Source: Actinomycetaceae bacterium
GTDB taxonomy: Bacteria > Actinomycetota > Actinomycetes > Actinomycetales > Actinomycetaceae
NCBI GenBank assembly: GCA_030537795.1
Contig: JAUNVE010000006.1
Location: 1 to 64,000, forward strand
Direction of reading: 5' to 3'
Length of the DNA: 64,000 nt
Shown: positions 43,651-54,560 of the stretch, piece after piece
How positions within the stretch are numbered: position 1 is the first letter of the stretch
How the letters are laid out: each line of letters opens with the position of its first letter
The notes under the pieces: generated by a model
What the model was told of the DNA's origin: nothing
Databases searched by the model: none
Seen by the model: only the letters and a program-made list of their open reading frames with translations
Position numbers and translations under genes: made by a program

Positions 43651-45711
43651 ATGGCGCTGGCCTGGAATGAACTCGATACTCGCGCGGTGAAAACCGCGAA
43701 AATGCTGGCTGCTGATGCTGTTGAGGAAGCCGGTTCCGGACACCCAGGGACCGCGATTTCTCTGGCACCGGCGGCCTATCTCCTTTATCAGCGACGCATG
43801 AAGCTCGATCCGCAAGATCACCTGTGGTTGGGACGGGACCGTTTCGTCCTTTCCGCGGGCCACTCTTCGCTGACACAGTACATTAGCCTGTACCTTGCGG
43901 GAGCCGGCCTCGAGCTTGACGATCTCAAAAAGTTCCGTACTTTTAATTCACTTACTCCCGGTCACCCAGAGTATAAGCACACGGATTTTGTAGAAATTAC
44001 TACCGGTCCTCTTGGGTCTGGCCTATCATCTGCTGTCGGTATGGCTATGGCGCAGCGACGCATCCGCGGCATGTTTGATCCTGAAGCTCCCGAGGGAGAA
44101 TCCCCCTTTGATCACCGGGTGTACGTAATAGCCGGGGACGGTTGTCTGCAGGAAGGCATCAGCTCAGAAGCCTGTTCGCTGGCGGGCACGCAAAAACTGG
44201 GTAATCTTATTCTGATCTGGGATGACAACCACATTTCCATTGAAGATGACACGAATATTGCTTTCAACGAAGATGTGCTTAAGCGCTTCGAAGCCTACGG
44301 GTGGCATACGCAGTCGGTCAGCTGGCAGACAGAAGACGGCTATACAGAAGACGTTGACGCGTTAAATGCCGCTCTTGAAGCTGCCGAAGCCGAAACTTCG
44401 AAGCCGTCGATTATCGCTTTGCGCACCATTATCGGTTGGCCCACTCCCGAAAAACAGAATACCGGTGGAATTCATGGCTCACCTCTGGGCGATGACGCCC
44501 TCCAGGGCCTGAAGGCAGAACTTGGACTCCCCACGGACGAAATGTTCGCTGTTGACGAAGAGGCCGTGGCTCATGCCCGCCAAAACGTGGCTGACCGCGC
44601 CCGTGAGGCTCGCCGGGTTTGGGATGAGAAGTTCTCTCAGTGGCAGAAGGACAATCCGGAAGAATCTGAACTTCTCGACCGTCTTCGCGACGGCCGCTTG
44701 CCGGAAGGTTGGGAGCAGTCGCTACCTGCTTTTGAAGAGGGTAAGGCAGTTGCAACTCGGGCGGCCTCGGGACAAGTTATTAACGCCATTGCCCCGGTTC
44801 TTCCCGAACTGTGGGGTGGCTCGGCCGACCTCGCGGGTTCGAATAATACCCTCATGAAAGGAGAACCCTCATTCCTGCCGGTTGAGCGTTCCTCGAAGAT
44901 GTTTGCCGGCAACCCATACGGTCGCAACCTTCACTTTGGGGTGCGTGAACATGGAATGGGTGCGGTGCTCAATGGTATTGCGCTAGAAGGGCTGACTCGC
45001 GTTTACGGCGGCACGTTCTTCGTCTTCTCCGATTACATGCGCGGTGCGGTGCGTCTGGCGGCGTTAATGAATCTGCCGGTCACCTACGTGTGGACGCACG
45101 ATTCGATTGGTGTGGGCGAGGATGGCCCCACCCACCAGCCGGTTGAGCATCTCGCCGCTTACCGTGCGATTCCCAACCTGCAGATTGTTCGTCCCGCAGA
45201 TGCTGCTGAGACGGCACAGGCATGGAAGGCAACACTCGAGCAGGATGGTCCGGTGGGCCTTATCCTGTCGCGGCAGGCACTTCCGAACCCCGCGCGCGGC
45301 GAGGGAGCCTTGGCATCGGCGGAGGGCGTGGCTCGCGGTGCCTACGTATTGTCGGACTGTGAGGGAACGCCTGAGCTCATCATCATGGCATCTGGTTCCG
45401 AGGTGCAGCTAGCGCTGGCGGCCAAGGAGGAATTGTCGGATGTCAAGGTCCGCGTTGTTTCTGTTCCGTGTATGGAATGGTTTGACGCGCAGGACGATGA
45501 CTACCGCGAATCGGTTCTGCCGGCAGAGGTTACCGCCCGAGTTTCGGTGGAAGCCGGTATTGCCATGCCGTGGCTGAAGTACCTCGGATGTGAAGGTAAA
45601 GCTGTCGCCATGGATTCCTTCGGCGGTGTCGGTAGTGCCGGTGAACTATTCGAACACTTCGGAATCACTACCGATGCGGTTGTTCGTACCGCTCGCGAAG
45701 TTCTCGCCTGA
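43651..45711 (+). CDS. tkt: Transketolase
   Basis: A 686-residue thiamine-diphosphate enzyme of the pentose phosphate pathway. It has GSGHPGTAISLAPAAY at the N terminus, the TPP/Mg site GDGCLQEGISSEA, the pyrimidine-domain EHGMGAVLNG and THDSIGVGEDGPTHQPVEH, and a C-terminal transketolase domain. ATG 43651 follows GAGAGG; GTG 43645 lies in frame two codons earlier. Alone on its transcript: a terminator follows directly, and the transaldolase gene usually found next is missing here. Confidence 0.95.
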   Translation: MALAWNELDTRAVKTAKMLAADAVEEAGSGHPGTAISLAPAAYLLYQRRMKLDPQDHLWLGRDRFVLSAGHSSLTQYISLYLAGAGLELDDLKKFRTFNSLTPGHPEYKHTDFVEITTGPLGSGLSSAVGMAMAQRRIRGMFDPEAPEGESPFDHRVYVIAGDGCLQEGISSEACSLAGTQKLGNLILIWDDNHISIEDDTNIAFNEDVLKRFEAYGWHTQSVSWQTEDGYTEDVDALNAALEAAEAETSKPSIIALRTIIGWPTPEKQNTGGIHGSPLGDDALQGLKAELGLPTDEMFAVDEEAVAHARQNVADRAREARRVWDEKFSQWQKDNPEESELLDRLRDGRLPEGWEQSLPAFEEGKAVATRAASGQVINAIAPVLPELWGGSADLAGSNNTLMKGEPSFLPVERSSKMFAGNPYGRNLHFGVREHGMGAVLNGIALEGLTRVYGGTFFVFSDYMRGAVRLAALMNLPVTYVWTHDSIGVGEDGPTHQPVEHLAAYRAIPNLQIVRPADAAETAQAWKATLEQDGPVGLILSRQALPNPARGEGALASAEGVARGAYVLSDCEGTPELIIMASGSEVQLALAAKEELSDVKVRVVSVPCMEWFDAQDDDYRESVLPAEVTARVSVEAGIAMPWLKYLGCEGKAVAMDSFGGVGSAGELFEHFGITTDAVVRTAREVLA

Positions 45712-45723
45712 CCTGTTTCGATA

Positions 45724-45769
45724 AATGATGAGCGGCTCCCTAAGCCGGAGCCCCTCATCATTTTCTTTT
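45724..45769. terminator. Terminator between tkt and the HerA-like gene
   Basis: A long stem: AATGATGAG (45724-45732) with CTCATCATT (45754-45762), one C-C mismatch, then GGCTCC with GGAGCC, followed by TTTTCTTTT. Strong for tkt; it also overlaps the stop codon of the convergent gene. Confidence 0.9.
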
Positions 45770-47414
45770 ATCGTCGACGTCGGCGCCTGGTTCCGAAGAT
45801 AGTACGTGAAATTTCTCGTCCCAGCTGGGTGCCAAATGATCGCATAGCGTTGCCGAGCATTCCGGTTACAACATCGGAGACGGTATCGGCCTCTTTCCGC
45901 GAAACAGACCCTGTTTTCCGCCGTGATGTCGGATTCACAATAGCGTCTTCTAACTCCTCGTCGGTGTACTTTGTGCCAATATCCGGTTGGCTATCTTGCG
46001 ATGCCGCGGAGTCGTCGCGCTCAGTCGCAGGTGCATGAGTGCCTTGGGAGCCGGCCTCAGTCAGAGCCTCAAAAGCAGAATACGGGTCGGTAGCTTCGAC
46101 ATATTGAGTTCGAATTTTCGATTCTTCGATGACTTTCTTAATGACCTCATCATCGGCTACCCCCATATCTGCTGCGGGCGCACATAGCCGTGTCGGTGCC
46201 ACCGGGGTGGGAACTCCCTTCTCCCCTAGCACGGTGATGAGGGCTTCACCGGTTCCCAGATTGGTAATCACTTCTTCGAGGTCCAATGGTGTATTGGGGA
46301 AAGTAGAAACCGTATTCTTGAGTTTGTCGACATCTTTTGGGGTGTAGGCACGCAACGCGTGCATGACCCGCGAGCCCAGTTGCGCCAATACATCTTCCGG
46401 GACATCCTGCGGAGTTTGGGTAATGAAAAATACGCCAACACCCTTTGAACGGATGAGCTTAACGGTTTGCACGACCTGATCGAGGAAAGTGGGAGAAGCA
46501 GATTTGAAGAGCAGATGGGCTTCGTCGAAAAAGAATACGAGTTTTGGTTTGGGTTGATCTCCGACCTCGGGCAGGGTGTCAAATAGATCGGCCAATAACC
46601 ACATGATGAAAGTCGAGACGAGGGCGGGCCGCGAATCTAGTTGCGGAATTGCGAGGGAGGATATGACCCCACGTCCGTCCTCGTCAAGCCGAAAGAAATC
46701 GGCGGTATCGAATGCCGGAGTGCCAAAGAACACGTCACCACCCTGGCTTTCCAGCACCGATACTGATCGCAGAATGACGCCGGCGGTAGCGGAGGATATT
46801 CCTCCGATTTCCTTCAGCTCTGATTTTCCTTCATCGGTGAGGTACTGCACGACCGCTTTAAGATCTTTTAGATCGATCAGGGCCAGCCCCCGCCTGTCGG
46901 CCCAGCTAAAGATCAGTTGCAAAGCTTGTTCTTGGGTGGTGTTGAGGTCGAGTACTTTCGCCATCAGCAGTGGGCCGAAGTCACAGACGGTGGCGCGTAC
47001 GGGGGTGCCGCGTTCGGCCTGCGCCCCCAAAGACAACATTTCCAGGGTGAATGCGTCAGGTTTCCAGTCCTGTCCAATATCTTCTGTTCGTGCCAGTAGC
47101 TGGTCGGAAGGTTCCCCCGGTTGTGCCAGTCCGGTGAGGTCGCCTTTGACGTCGGTGAGAAAGACGGACACGCCTTGGCTGGCGAGTCCTTCGGCAATGA
47201 GTTGTAACGTGCGGGTTTTACCGGTGCCGGTTGCGCCGGCGATCAGACCGTGACGATTCATAGCATGGAGCGGTATACGGATCTGCGCTTGCGGATAGGT
47301 GCCGTTATCGTCAATTAGCGAGCCGAGGGCGATGCTGTCTTCATCGAAGTCGTATCCGGCCGCTATGGTTTCAACCAGTTCTGGAGTCATTCCCCACGTG
47401 TTCTTATTACTCAT
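45768..47414 (-). CDS. HerA-like DUF853 ATPase (YjgR type)
   Basis: A 548-residue P-loop ATPase of the FtsK/HerA superclass. Walker A is GATGTGKT (near residue 58), the Walker-B-like motif is LVFFFDEAHLLF, and an arginine-finger segment and QTPQDVPEDVLAQLG sensor follow. The C terminus (~430-548) is a charged linker ending in a basic RRRRRR run. DUF853/YjgR proteins have no settled function; DNA translocation is inferred. It stands where transaldolase usually lies between tkt and zwf, but on the opposite strand. ATG lies 6 nt after TACACT without Shine-Dalgarno. Confidence 0.88.
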   Translation of the reverse strand: MSNKNTWGMTPELVETIAAGYDFDEDSIALGSLIDDNGTYPQAQIRIPLHAMNRHGLIAGATGTGKTRTLQLIAEGLASQGVSVFLTDVKGDLTGLAQPGEPSDQLLARTEDIGQDWKPDAFTLEMLSLGAQAERGTPVRATVCDFGPLLMAKVLDLNTTQEQALQLIFSWADRRGLALIDLKDLKAVVQYLTDEGKSELKEIGGISSATAGVILRSVSVLESQGGDVFFGTPAFDTADFFRLDEDGRGVISSLAIPQLDSRPALVSTFIMWLLADLFDTLPEVGDQPKPKLVFFFDEAHLLFKSASPTFLDQVVQTVKLIRSKGVGVFFITQTPQDVPEDVLAQLGSRVMHALRAYTPKDVDKLKNTVSTFPNTPLDLEEVITNLGTGEALITVLGEKGVPTPVAPTRLCAPAADMGVADDEVIKKVIEESKIRTQYVEATDPYSAFEALTEAGSQGTHAPATERDDSAASQDSQPDIGTKYTDEELEDAIVNPTSRRKTGSVSRKEADTVSDVVTGMLGNAMRSFGTQLGREISRTIFGTRRRRRR

Positions 47415-47420
47415 GGTTGT

Positions 47421-47426
47421 AGTGTA
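47421..47426 (-). promoter_or_regulatory. -10 hexamer of a probable leaderless HerA-like transcript
   Basis: TACACT on the minus strand, then ACAACC, then ATG; no Shine-Dalgarno. Expected transcription start is the A of the ATG. Confidence 0.5.
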
Positions 47427-47548
47427 ACGACGAGGTCAATGGTCGTTGCAGTTTTCACCACCGGAGTACTCTGCTGCGTGTGCAAATCAGTTCTTTACTC
47501 ATTATTGACGTAGAGTATGTGGAGGTAGGTGCGAAGGGAGGAAAAAAT

Positions 47549-49087
47549 TTGAGTTCATCATCCGCAGGAGCTTTTCCTGACTTACACGATCCCCGAGATC
47601 GGCGGCTTCCATTAATAGCTCCGCCGTGCGGTCTCGTTATCTTCGGTATCACCGGAGATTTAGCGCGCAAAAAACTCGTGCCCGCACTCTACGACTTAGC
47701 TAACCGCGGCCTACTGCATCCGGCATTTACCCTCATTGGTTTTGCTCGTCGCGACTGGTCGTCCGCACAGTTTGAAGACTTTATTCTCAAATCTGTCCAG
47801 CGCTATGCTCGCACGCCGTTTCAGGATGCCACGTGGAATCAGTTCAAAGATGGCCTCCGTTTCGTATCGGGAACATTTGATGACGATGGAGCCTTCGATC
47901 GGTTGGCGCATACGGTTCGTGAACTCGACCAAACGCGAGGCACCGGCGGAAATCACGCTTTCTATTTGTCAATTCCACCGGATTATTTCCCATCGGTGGT
48001 TGAACAGCTTGCGCGGTCCGGTTTAAACAGTGAGCACGGTGACGCCTTTCGCCGCGTTATTATTGAAAAACCCTTCGGCCATAATCTATCTACTGCCCGA
48101 GAATTGTCTCAGGTTTTGCGCGGCGTTTTCGATGAAGAGGAAACCTTTCGTATCGACCACTACCTGGGTAAAGAGACCGTTCAGAATATTCTTGCCATGC
48201 GTTTTGCCAACATCATGTTCGAGCCGCTGTGGAACGCGCGCTATGTGGATCACGTCCAGATCACCATGGCGGAAGATATCGGCATCGGTACACGTGCCGG
48301 CTACTACGACGGTATTGGGGCAGCACGAGATGTGATGCAAAATCATCTGCTCCAGCTTCTCGCCCTCACCGCCATGGAAGAGCCCGTTACCTTTGATAGT
48401 GCGGATGTAGCGACAGAAAAAGAAAAGGTGCTATCGGCTGTGCGGTTACCCGATAACCTCGCGGTAGCTTCAGCCGTCGGCCAATACAGCTCGGGTTGGC
48501 AAGGTGGCAAACGAGTCTGCGGATATCTTGAAGAAGACAATATCGGTCCCGATTCAACAACCGATACTTTCGCTGCCCTGACTGTATATGTTGATACGCG
48601 ACGCTGGGCGGGTGTCCCGTTTTATTTGCGAACCGGAAAACGCTTAGGGAAACGGGTAACGGAAATTGCCGTCGTCTTTAAACGCGCAGCCCATATTCCG
48701 TTTGAAGATTCTTCCACTCAAGAACTCGGCAATAATGCGCTGGTCATACGGGTACAACCAGACGAAGGCGTCACTATTCGCTTCGGAGCCAAAGTTCCCG
48801 GCGTCGATATGCGGGTTCGTGATGTAACAATGGATTTTGGTTATGGACATGCCTTTACGGAAGATTCTCCCGAAGCCTACGAACGTCTGCTCCTCGATGC
48901 ACTGGCCGGTCAATCTCCTCTTTTTCCCAATCAGAGGGAAGTCGAACTGTCATGGGAAATTCTCGACCCAGTCCTTGAGCATTGGGCACAGTCGGGACGT
49001 CCGGAGCCGTATCGACCCGGTACGTGGGGACCGCAATCCGCCCATCACATGCTGGCACGAGATGGACGTCAATGGAGGATCCCATGA
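47549..49087 (+). CDS. zwf: Glucose-6-phosphate 1-dehydrogenase
   Basis: A 512-residue enzyme making 6-phosphogluconolactone and NAD(P)H from glucose 6-phosphate. N-terminal Rossmann motif VIFGITGDLARKKL, active-site segment RIDHYLGKETVQN, and the conserved IIEKPFG. A TTG at 47549 is chosen as start because GGGAGG lies 7 nt upstream and it gives the usual short N terminus before DPRDRRLP; a GTG at 47480 has no Shine-Dalgarno. Coupled to opcA by an ATGA overlap. Confidence 0.93.
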   Translation: MSSSSAGAFPDLHDPRDRRLPLIAPPCGLVIFGITGDLARKKLVPALYDLANRGLLHPAFTLIGFARRDWSSAQFEDFILKSVQRYARTPFQDATWNQFKDGLRFVSGTFDDDGAFDRLAHTVRELDQTRGTGGNHAFYLSIPPDYFPSVVEQLARSGLNSEHGDAFRRVIIEKPFGHNLSTARELSQVLRGVFDEEETFRIDHYLGKETVQNILAMRFANIMFEPLWNARYVDHVQITMAEDIGIGTRAGYYDGIGAARDVMQNHLLQLLALTAMEEPVTFDSADVATEKEKVLSAVRLPDNLAVASAVGQYSSGWQGGKRVCGYLEEDNIGPDSTTDTFAALTVYVDTRRWAGVPFYLRTGKRLGKRVTEIAVVFKRAAHIPFEDSSTQELGNNALVIRVQPDEGVTIRFGAKVPGVDMRVRDVTMDFGYGHAFTEDSPEAYERLLLDALAGQSPLFPNQREVELSWEILDPVLEHWAQSGRPEPYRPGTWGPQSAHHMLARDGRQWRIP

Positions 49088-50052
49088 TTACTGTTTTAGA
49101 ACGCACCTCGACATCAACGGTGGCTTCGAAAGTTGATGAACTCAATCAACGAGTCGGCGGTGGATTCGGTCGAGTCATGAATCTCATTGCGGTTATCCAA
49201 TCGGAAGAACAGATCGACGATACCATCGAGATCTGCGGAGCGGCGTCGAGAGAACATCCGTGCCGCGTCATTATTGTGGTCGAAAAGCCGACATCAGGTG
49301 ACGATTCCTTAACTGCTCAAATCCACGGCGGCCCTGAAATTGGGCCTTCGGAGGTTGTGGTACTTCTGCCTGGTGGTGACACCGCCAAAGAATTGGACAC
49401 TTTAGTCATGCCGTTGCTGCTGGCTGATACGCCGATCGTGGTGTATTGGCCGTATACACCACCGCCCTCCCCTATTGACCATCCGCTGGGCTCGATCGCC
49501 ACGCGGCGAATTACAGATTCTCGTTCGATGCCAGATGCCATCGGCACCCTTCGCCGTCTCGCTCGCGTACATGAGCGCGGCGATACCGATCTGTCTTGGG
49601 CGGGAGTAACGCTGTGGAGAGGTCTCCTGGCTGCCATGTTGGATGAGCGCCCACGGCGCCCGATTGCCTACGTTGAGGTCGAAGGCTGTCCTTCACATCC
49701 GTCCGGTTATCTGGTGGCGGTATGGTTGCGCTCCGAATTGAATGTTCCAGTTCATTTTATTCCCGCAGATGTTTCAACGATTAGGGGAGTTCGTTTTATT
49801 CATGAAGACGGCTCTGACCTTGCGTTAACACGAGAAAGCGACTGTTCGGTGGCAAAACTTCACCGTCCAAATCTACCTACTACCAATGTGAATCTGAATC
49901 GTCGTTCTCTGGCAGACTGTCTCATGGAAGATCTGCGGCGCCTCGATGCCGATGAACACTACGCAACTATTATTCGGTCTGACCTGCATATTGATGCGGG
50001 GGCCGACGCTTCTACAAATATGCCCCAGCTGACTGACGATCAGGTGGAATAG
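49084..50052 (+). CDS. opcA: Glucose-6-phosphate dehydrogenase assembly protein OpcA
   Basis: A 322-residue actinobacterial/cyanobacterial OpcA. It allosterically activates or helps assemble Zwf. Family features seen: RVMNLIAVIQSEEQIDDTIE at the N terminus, PLLLADTPIVVYWP in the centre, and DLSWAGVTLWRGLLA. It begins by ATGA overlap with zwf behind GGAGG; a longer in-frame extension lies wholly in zwf and is ignored. pgl follows 11 nt after its stop. Confidence 0.92.
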   Translation: MITVLERTSTSTVASKVDELNQRVGGGFGRVMNLIAVIQSEEQIDDTIEICGAASREHPCRVIIVVEKPTSGDDSLTAQIHGGPEIGPSEVVVLLPGGDTAKELDTLVMPLLLADTPIVVYWPYTPPPSPIDHPLGSIATRRITDSRSMPDAIGTLRRLARVHERGDTDLSWAGVTLWRGLLAAMLDERPRRPIAYVEVEGCPSHPSGYLVAVWLRSELNVPVHFIPADVSTIRGVRFIHEDGSDLALTRESDCSVAKLHRPNLPTTNVNLNRRSLADCLMEDLRRLDADEHYATIIRSDLHIDAGADASTNMPQLTDDQVE

Positions 50053-50063
50053 GAGACGGAGTA

Positions 50064-50822
50064 ATGGAATTCGACGTTCGCATTATGCGCACTCCGGAGG
50101 AACTATACGCCAAAACGGCGGTGGCTTTTGTGCGCAAGATAGGAGAAATCTCCCAGCATCGCTCCCGAGTACACATTGGTTTATCCGGTGGATCTATTGC
50201 CGAGCGGATGCTCGCCAAAGTTGCCTGCGTACTCGAAGCGAATCCAGAGTTTATTGATGATTGGTCTCCTGTTCACGTGTGGCTTGTCGATGAACGTTAT
50301 GTTTGTGTTGATTCGCCCGATAGAACGGATTCCATTATCGAGCGTGAGCTCACTTCACGTTTCCCTATTTTCACCCTTCATCGGCCTCCCGTACCCGAGG
50401 ACTATGCTCACGTAGCGGATGCTGCCAAGGCGTATGAAACGCATATGGTCAATACGTTTTCGGTCAGCCATCGAGTTGATCCACGGTCTATCGCACTTGA
50501 TCTCACCGTGTTGGGAATGGGCCCCGATGGTCATTTTGCATCACTGTTTCCATCTCACGAAACACTTCGACACCAGGGGCTTTACACGTCGGTGGAAGAT
50601 TCCCCCAAGCCCCCACCGCAACGCATCACCATGACGGTGCCATTCCTGCGCCGCTCTCGAAATTCGTGGTTCGTCATTTCCGGAGCGGAAAAAGCAAGTG
50701 TGCTTTCTCATGCGCTTTTAGGTGCAGATTTCCGCGAGGTTCCCGCCTCGGCTATGAATCAGGTGGGCACCACCTGGTGGTGCGACGAAAAAGCAGGCGC
50801 CAAAGTCGATCGCTACGTGTAG
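50064..50822 (+). CDS. pgl: 6-phosphogluconolactonase
   Basis: A 252-residue enzyme of the glucosamine-6-phosphate isomerase fold that hydrolyses 6-phosphogluconolactone. Motifs: HIGLSGGSIAERML, VHVWLVDERYV and LTVLGMGPDGHFASLFP. Follows opcA with a GGAGACGGAG Shine-Dalgarno, completing the zwf-opcA-pgl oxidative branch. The adjacent 6-phosphogluconate dehydrogenase gene is not in the window. Confidence 0.93.
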   Translation: MEFDVRIMRTPEELYAKTAVAFVRKIGEISQHRSRVHIGLSGGSIAERMLAKVACVLEANPEFIDDWSPVHVWLVDERYVCVDSPDRTDSIIERELTSRFPIFTLHRPPVPEDYAHVADAAKAYETHMVNTFSVSHRVDPRSIALDLTVLGMGPDGHFASLFPSHETLRHQGLYTSVEDSPKPPPQRITMTVPFLRRSRNSWFVISGAEKASVLSHALLGADFREVPASAMNQVGTTWWCDEKAGAKVDRYV

Positions 50823-50842
50823 CGCCGGCCGGTTAGGACAAT

Positions 50843-50877
50843 AAAAAATCTCGGACTCGCAGGAGGCGGCCCGAGAT
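50843..50877 (-). terminator. Rho-independent terminator of secG
   Basis: On the minus strand a stem ATCTCGG/CCGAGAT closes a GC-rich loop and is followed by TTTTTATT. It lies between convergent pgl and secG and fits the end of the gap-pgk-tpiA-secG line. Confidence 0.8.
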
Positions 50878-50897
50878 CGAAAGCTGGCGGCGTTTCG

Positions 50898-51143
50898 TTA
50901 GGAAACGAATCGTTGCAAAACTCCGATGGCGACAATCACAGCTGTCCATACCACCAAGGTGCCGATCGTAATCCGGTTGAGGTTTCGCTCAGCAACTCCA
51001 GAAGAACCACCGGTGGAGGTGAGGCCTCCTCCGAACATATCGGATAAACCTCCGCCCCTGCCCTTATGCATAAGAATCGTCAAGATAAGAAAGAGACTGG
51101 TCAGCACCACCAGTACTTTGAGGACAATCAGTAATACGTCCAC
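50898..51143 (-). CDS. secG: Preprotein translocase subunit SecG
   Basis: An 81-residue protein with two membrane helices (LLIVLKVLVVLTSLFLILTILMH and IGTLVVWTAVIVAIGVLQRF) joined by a glycine-rich cytoplasmic loop (KGRGGGLSDMFGGG), the SecG pattern. It assists SecYE during export. GTG 51143 gives the usual N terminus and follows GAGGAT; an upstream in-frame start at 51164 adds seven unlikely residues. Placed after tpiA as in most actinobacteria. Confidence 0.92.
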   Translation of the reverse strand: MDVLLIVLKVLVVLTSLFLILTILMHKGRGGGLSDMFGGGLTSTGGSSGVAERNLNRITIGTLVVWTAVIVAIGVLQRFVS

Positions 51144-51237
51144 TTGGCATCCTCTTTCAAACAATCGGTAGTTCGATGGGCGTCGCGGTTATTTCGACGT
51201 TATGAGTGTAGCGAAACATCACGACGATTGACAGTTG

Positions 51238-51271
51238 AGAGGGGTGAGAGGCGCGCACCTCCCACCCCTCT
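51238..51271 (-). terminator. Hairpin after tpiA
   Basis: AGAGGGGTG (51238-51246) pairs with CACCCCTCT (51263-51271), with an inner GAGG/CCTC. No U-tract, so it may be a weak terminator or an mRNA-stability element between tpiA and secG. Confidence 0.45.
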
Positions 51272-51280
51272 TACCGCAAA

Positions 51281-52060
51281 TTACTGTTCGTTAAAACGCG
51301 CAATCTTGCCGAATTCATCGGCCTTAAGCGATGCTCCTCCAACGAGGGCGCCATCAACATCTTCTTGCGCCATGATGTCAGCCACATTGGAAGATTTGAC
51401 GGATCCACCGTAGAGAATACGCGTTGCCGCAGCCGTATCCGCATCGTATAGCTCCGCGATACGCGCACGGATTGCCCCGCATACTTCCTGAGCGTCTTCC
51501 GGGGTAGCGACTTCGCCGGTGCCGATTGCCCAGATGGGTTCGTAAGCGATAACTGCGGTCTTCACATCATCAGCTGACATGCCCTTGAGAGCGCCGTCAA
51601 TCTGTTCCAGCACATGTGATACCTGATTGCCAGCTTTACGAATATCGAGTCCTTCACCGCAACAAATAATGGGGGTCATACCGGCTGCTAACGCAACCCG
51701 TGCTTTTTCCCCTACGAGTTCATCGGACTCATTGTGGTATTCGCGGCGTTCAGAGTGTCCTACCACCACGTAGGAGCAGCCGAGCTTCTTCAGCATGGTG
51801 GCTGACACTTCACCGGTATAAGCACCGGAGTCATGCGTGGATACGTCTTGCGCTCCATACTTGATTTTCATTTCATCGCCGTCAACGACGGTTTGGACGG
51901 AACGCAAATCGGTAAAGGGCGGAATCACAACAACTTCGGCTGTCGAGTAGTCAAAGTTATGATCTGAAAGGTCCATGTGGAGGCCTTGAACGAGATGGAT
52001 CGCCTCGAGGTGATCCATATTCATTTTCCAGTTGCCTGCCATAAGTGGTGTACGTGTCAT
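51281..52060 (-). CDS. tpiA: Triosephosphate isomerase
   Basis: A 259-residue TIM barrel interconverting dihydroxyacetone phosphate and glyceraldehyde 3-phosphate. MAGNWKMN carries the catalytic lysine, VVGHSERRE the catalytic histidine, [12 protein letters not shown] the catalytic glutamate and flexible loop, and LYGGSV the phosphate site. GGAGGA Shine-Dalgarno; it starts 3 nt after the pgk stop, so the two are co-translated. Confidence 0.96.
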   Translation of the reverse strand: MTRTPLMAGNWKMNMDHLEAIHLVQGLHMDLSDHNFDYSTAEVVVIPPFTDLRSVQTVVDGDEMKIKYGAQDVSTHDSGAYTGEVSATMLKKLGCSYVVVGHSERREYHNESDELVGEKARVALAAGMTPIICCGEGLDIRKAGNQVSHVLEQIDGALKGMSADDVKTAVIAYEPIWAIGTGEVATPEDAQEVCGAIRARIAELYDADTAAATRILYGGSVKSSNVADIMAQEDVDGALVGGASLKADEFGKIARFNEQ

Positions 52061-52063
52061 CGG

Positions 52064-53257
52064 TTAGTCCTCCAAAACTGCAATGCCCGGAAGCGTCTTG
52101 CCTTCGAGAAGTTCAAGAGAGGCACCGCCTCCGGTTGATATGTGAGAGAAAGTATCTTCGTCAAATCCGAGCTGTCGGACTGCGGCTGCAGAGTCTCCCC
52201 CGCCGACGACAGAAAATACGTCAGAGGTCGATAGCGCGTGAGCAACTGCTCGGGTACCGCCGGCAAAGTTCGGGAATTCGAATACTCCCATGGGCCCGTT
52301 CCAGGCCACCGTTTTCGCTGACTGAATCTTTTCAGCGTACAGTTCCTGCGATTTCGGTCCGATGTCAAGCCCCATTTGATCAGCCGGAATCGCATCTGCT
52401 GCCACAACGGTGGGTTCAGCATCTTTGTCAAACTCGGGGGCAGCAACCACGTCAACTGGTAAGACGAGATCGACACCTTTTTCAGCGGCCTGTTCGATGT
52501 AGCGTTTAACCGTGTCGAGCTGATCTTCTTCCAGCAGGGACTTCCCCACCTCATAGCCTTTGGCCTTAAGGAATGTAAAGGCCATACCGCCACCAATCAG
52601 TAGAATATTGGCTTTGGACAGCAGATTCGCAATAACGCCGAGCTTATCCGATACCTTAGAGCCTCCGAGAACAACCGCGTAGGGACGTTCAGGGTCTTCG
52701 GTGACCTTAGACAAGGATTCGATTTCTTTGAGGACGAGCAGGCCGGAAGCCGACGGGAGTTTACGTGCAATGTCGTAAACGGATGTCTGCTTGCGGTGCA
52801 CAACCCCGAATCCGTCGGAAACAAATGCGTCGGCCAGTTCCGCCAGCTGAGAAGCCATTTCTTCACGCTCGGAATCATCCTTCGACGTTTCACGTGGATC
52901 GAAACGGACATTCTCAAGTAGGAGAATCTCGCCATCCTTGAGGCGAGCAGATTCCTCTCGCGCCGATTCACCAACGGTGTCCTTCGCCAGCGTAACAGGA
53001 GCGTCAATCAGTTCTCCCAGACGTTTGGCTACTGGAGCCAAACTGAAATCGGGGTTGACTTGCCCCTTGGGGCGGCCAAGATGGGCCATGATAATGACCT
53101 TGGCTCCAGCTTCAATTAGTTTTTTCAGAGTGGGCAGTGCGGCGCGGATTCGACCATCATCGGTGATTTCCCCATCTTTCAACGGAACGTTGAAGTCAGA
53201 GCGGACAAGAACGCGTTTGCCCTTGAGGTCGCCAAGGCTATCAATAGTCCTCAACAT
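52064..53257 (-). CDS. pgk: Phosphoglycerate kinase
   Basis: A 397-residue glycolytic kinase. It shows [19 protein letters not shown], the HLGRPKG substrate site, [12 protein letters not shown], and the C-terminal GGGDSAAA and [13 protein letters not shown] nucleotide site. Length is normal. GAGGAG Shine-Dalgarno before ATG 53257. Upstream is a strong intercistronic hairpin separating it from gap. Confidence 0.96.
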   Translation of the reverse strand: MLRTIDSLGDLKGKRVLVRSDFNVPLKDGEITDDGRIRAALPTLKKLIEAGAKVIIMAHLGRPKGQVNPDFSLAPVAKRLGELIDAPVTLAKDTVGESAREESARLKDGEILLLENVRFDPRETSKDDSEREEMASQLAELADAFVSDGFGVVHRKQTSVYDIARKLPSASGLLVLKEIESLSKVTEDPERPYAVVLGGSKVSDKLGVIANLLSKANILLIGGGMAFTFLKAKGYEVGKSLLEEDQLDTVKRYIEQAAEKGVDLVLPVDVVAAPEFDKDAEPTVVAADAIPADQMGLDIGPKSQELYAEKIQSAKTVAWNGPMGVFEFPNFAGGTRAVAHALSTSDVFSVVGGGDSAAAVRQLGFDEDTFSHISTGGGASLELLEGKTLPGIAVLED

Positions 53258-53296
53258 CTATTCTCCTCAGTTTGATTGTATAGATCGGTGTCAGCA

Positions 53297-53337
53297 ATGA
53301 ACGCCCGCACAGGCAGTTCGCATGCGCGGGCGTTCAT
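53297..53337 (-). other. Intercistronic hairpin between gap and pgk
   Basis: A perfect 12-bp stem, ATGAACGCCCGC (53297-53308) with GCGGGCGTTCAT (53326-53337), loop 17 nt. No U-tract follows on the minus strand. It may be a processing or stabilising element setting different gap and pgk mRNA levels. Confidence 0.55.
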
Positions 53338-53355
53338 CGTTAGGCTCGTCAGCGA

Positions 53356-54477
<1,122 letters not shown>

Positions 54478-54560
54478 TTATGGGAGATTTAGCAGGGTCG
54501 GACGGCCTAGGTTTTCCAGTTTCAGCACGCCCGTATTCCTTTTCCCGACGATAGCCGGCC

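Noticed and set aside
46576..47253. Open frame antisense to the HerA-like gene
   Set aside because: Low-complexity Ser/Arg/Pro-rich translation with no Shine-Dalgarno or family match; typical antisense shadow.
45768..47414. HerA-like ATPase as part of a HerA-NurA or defence system
   Set aside because: No nuclease, methylase or toxin gene is adjacent; neighbours are pentose phosphate genes. It matches the widespread YjgR/DUF853 type.
52889..52904. parS-like sequence CGTTTCACGTGGATCG
   Set aside because: Only about 12 of 16 positions match the consensus and it lies in the conserved pgk coding segment RFDPRET, so protein coding explains it.
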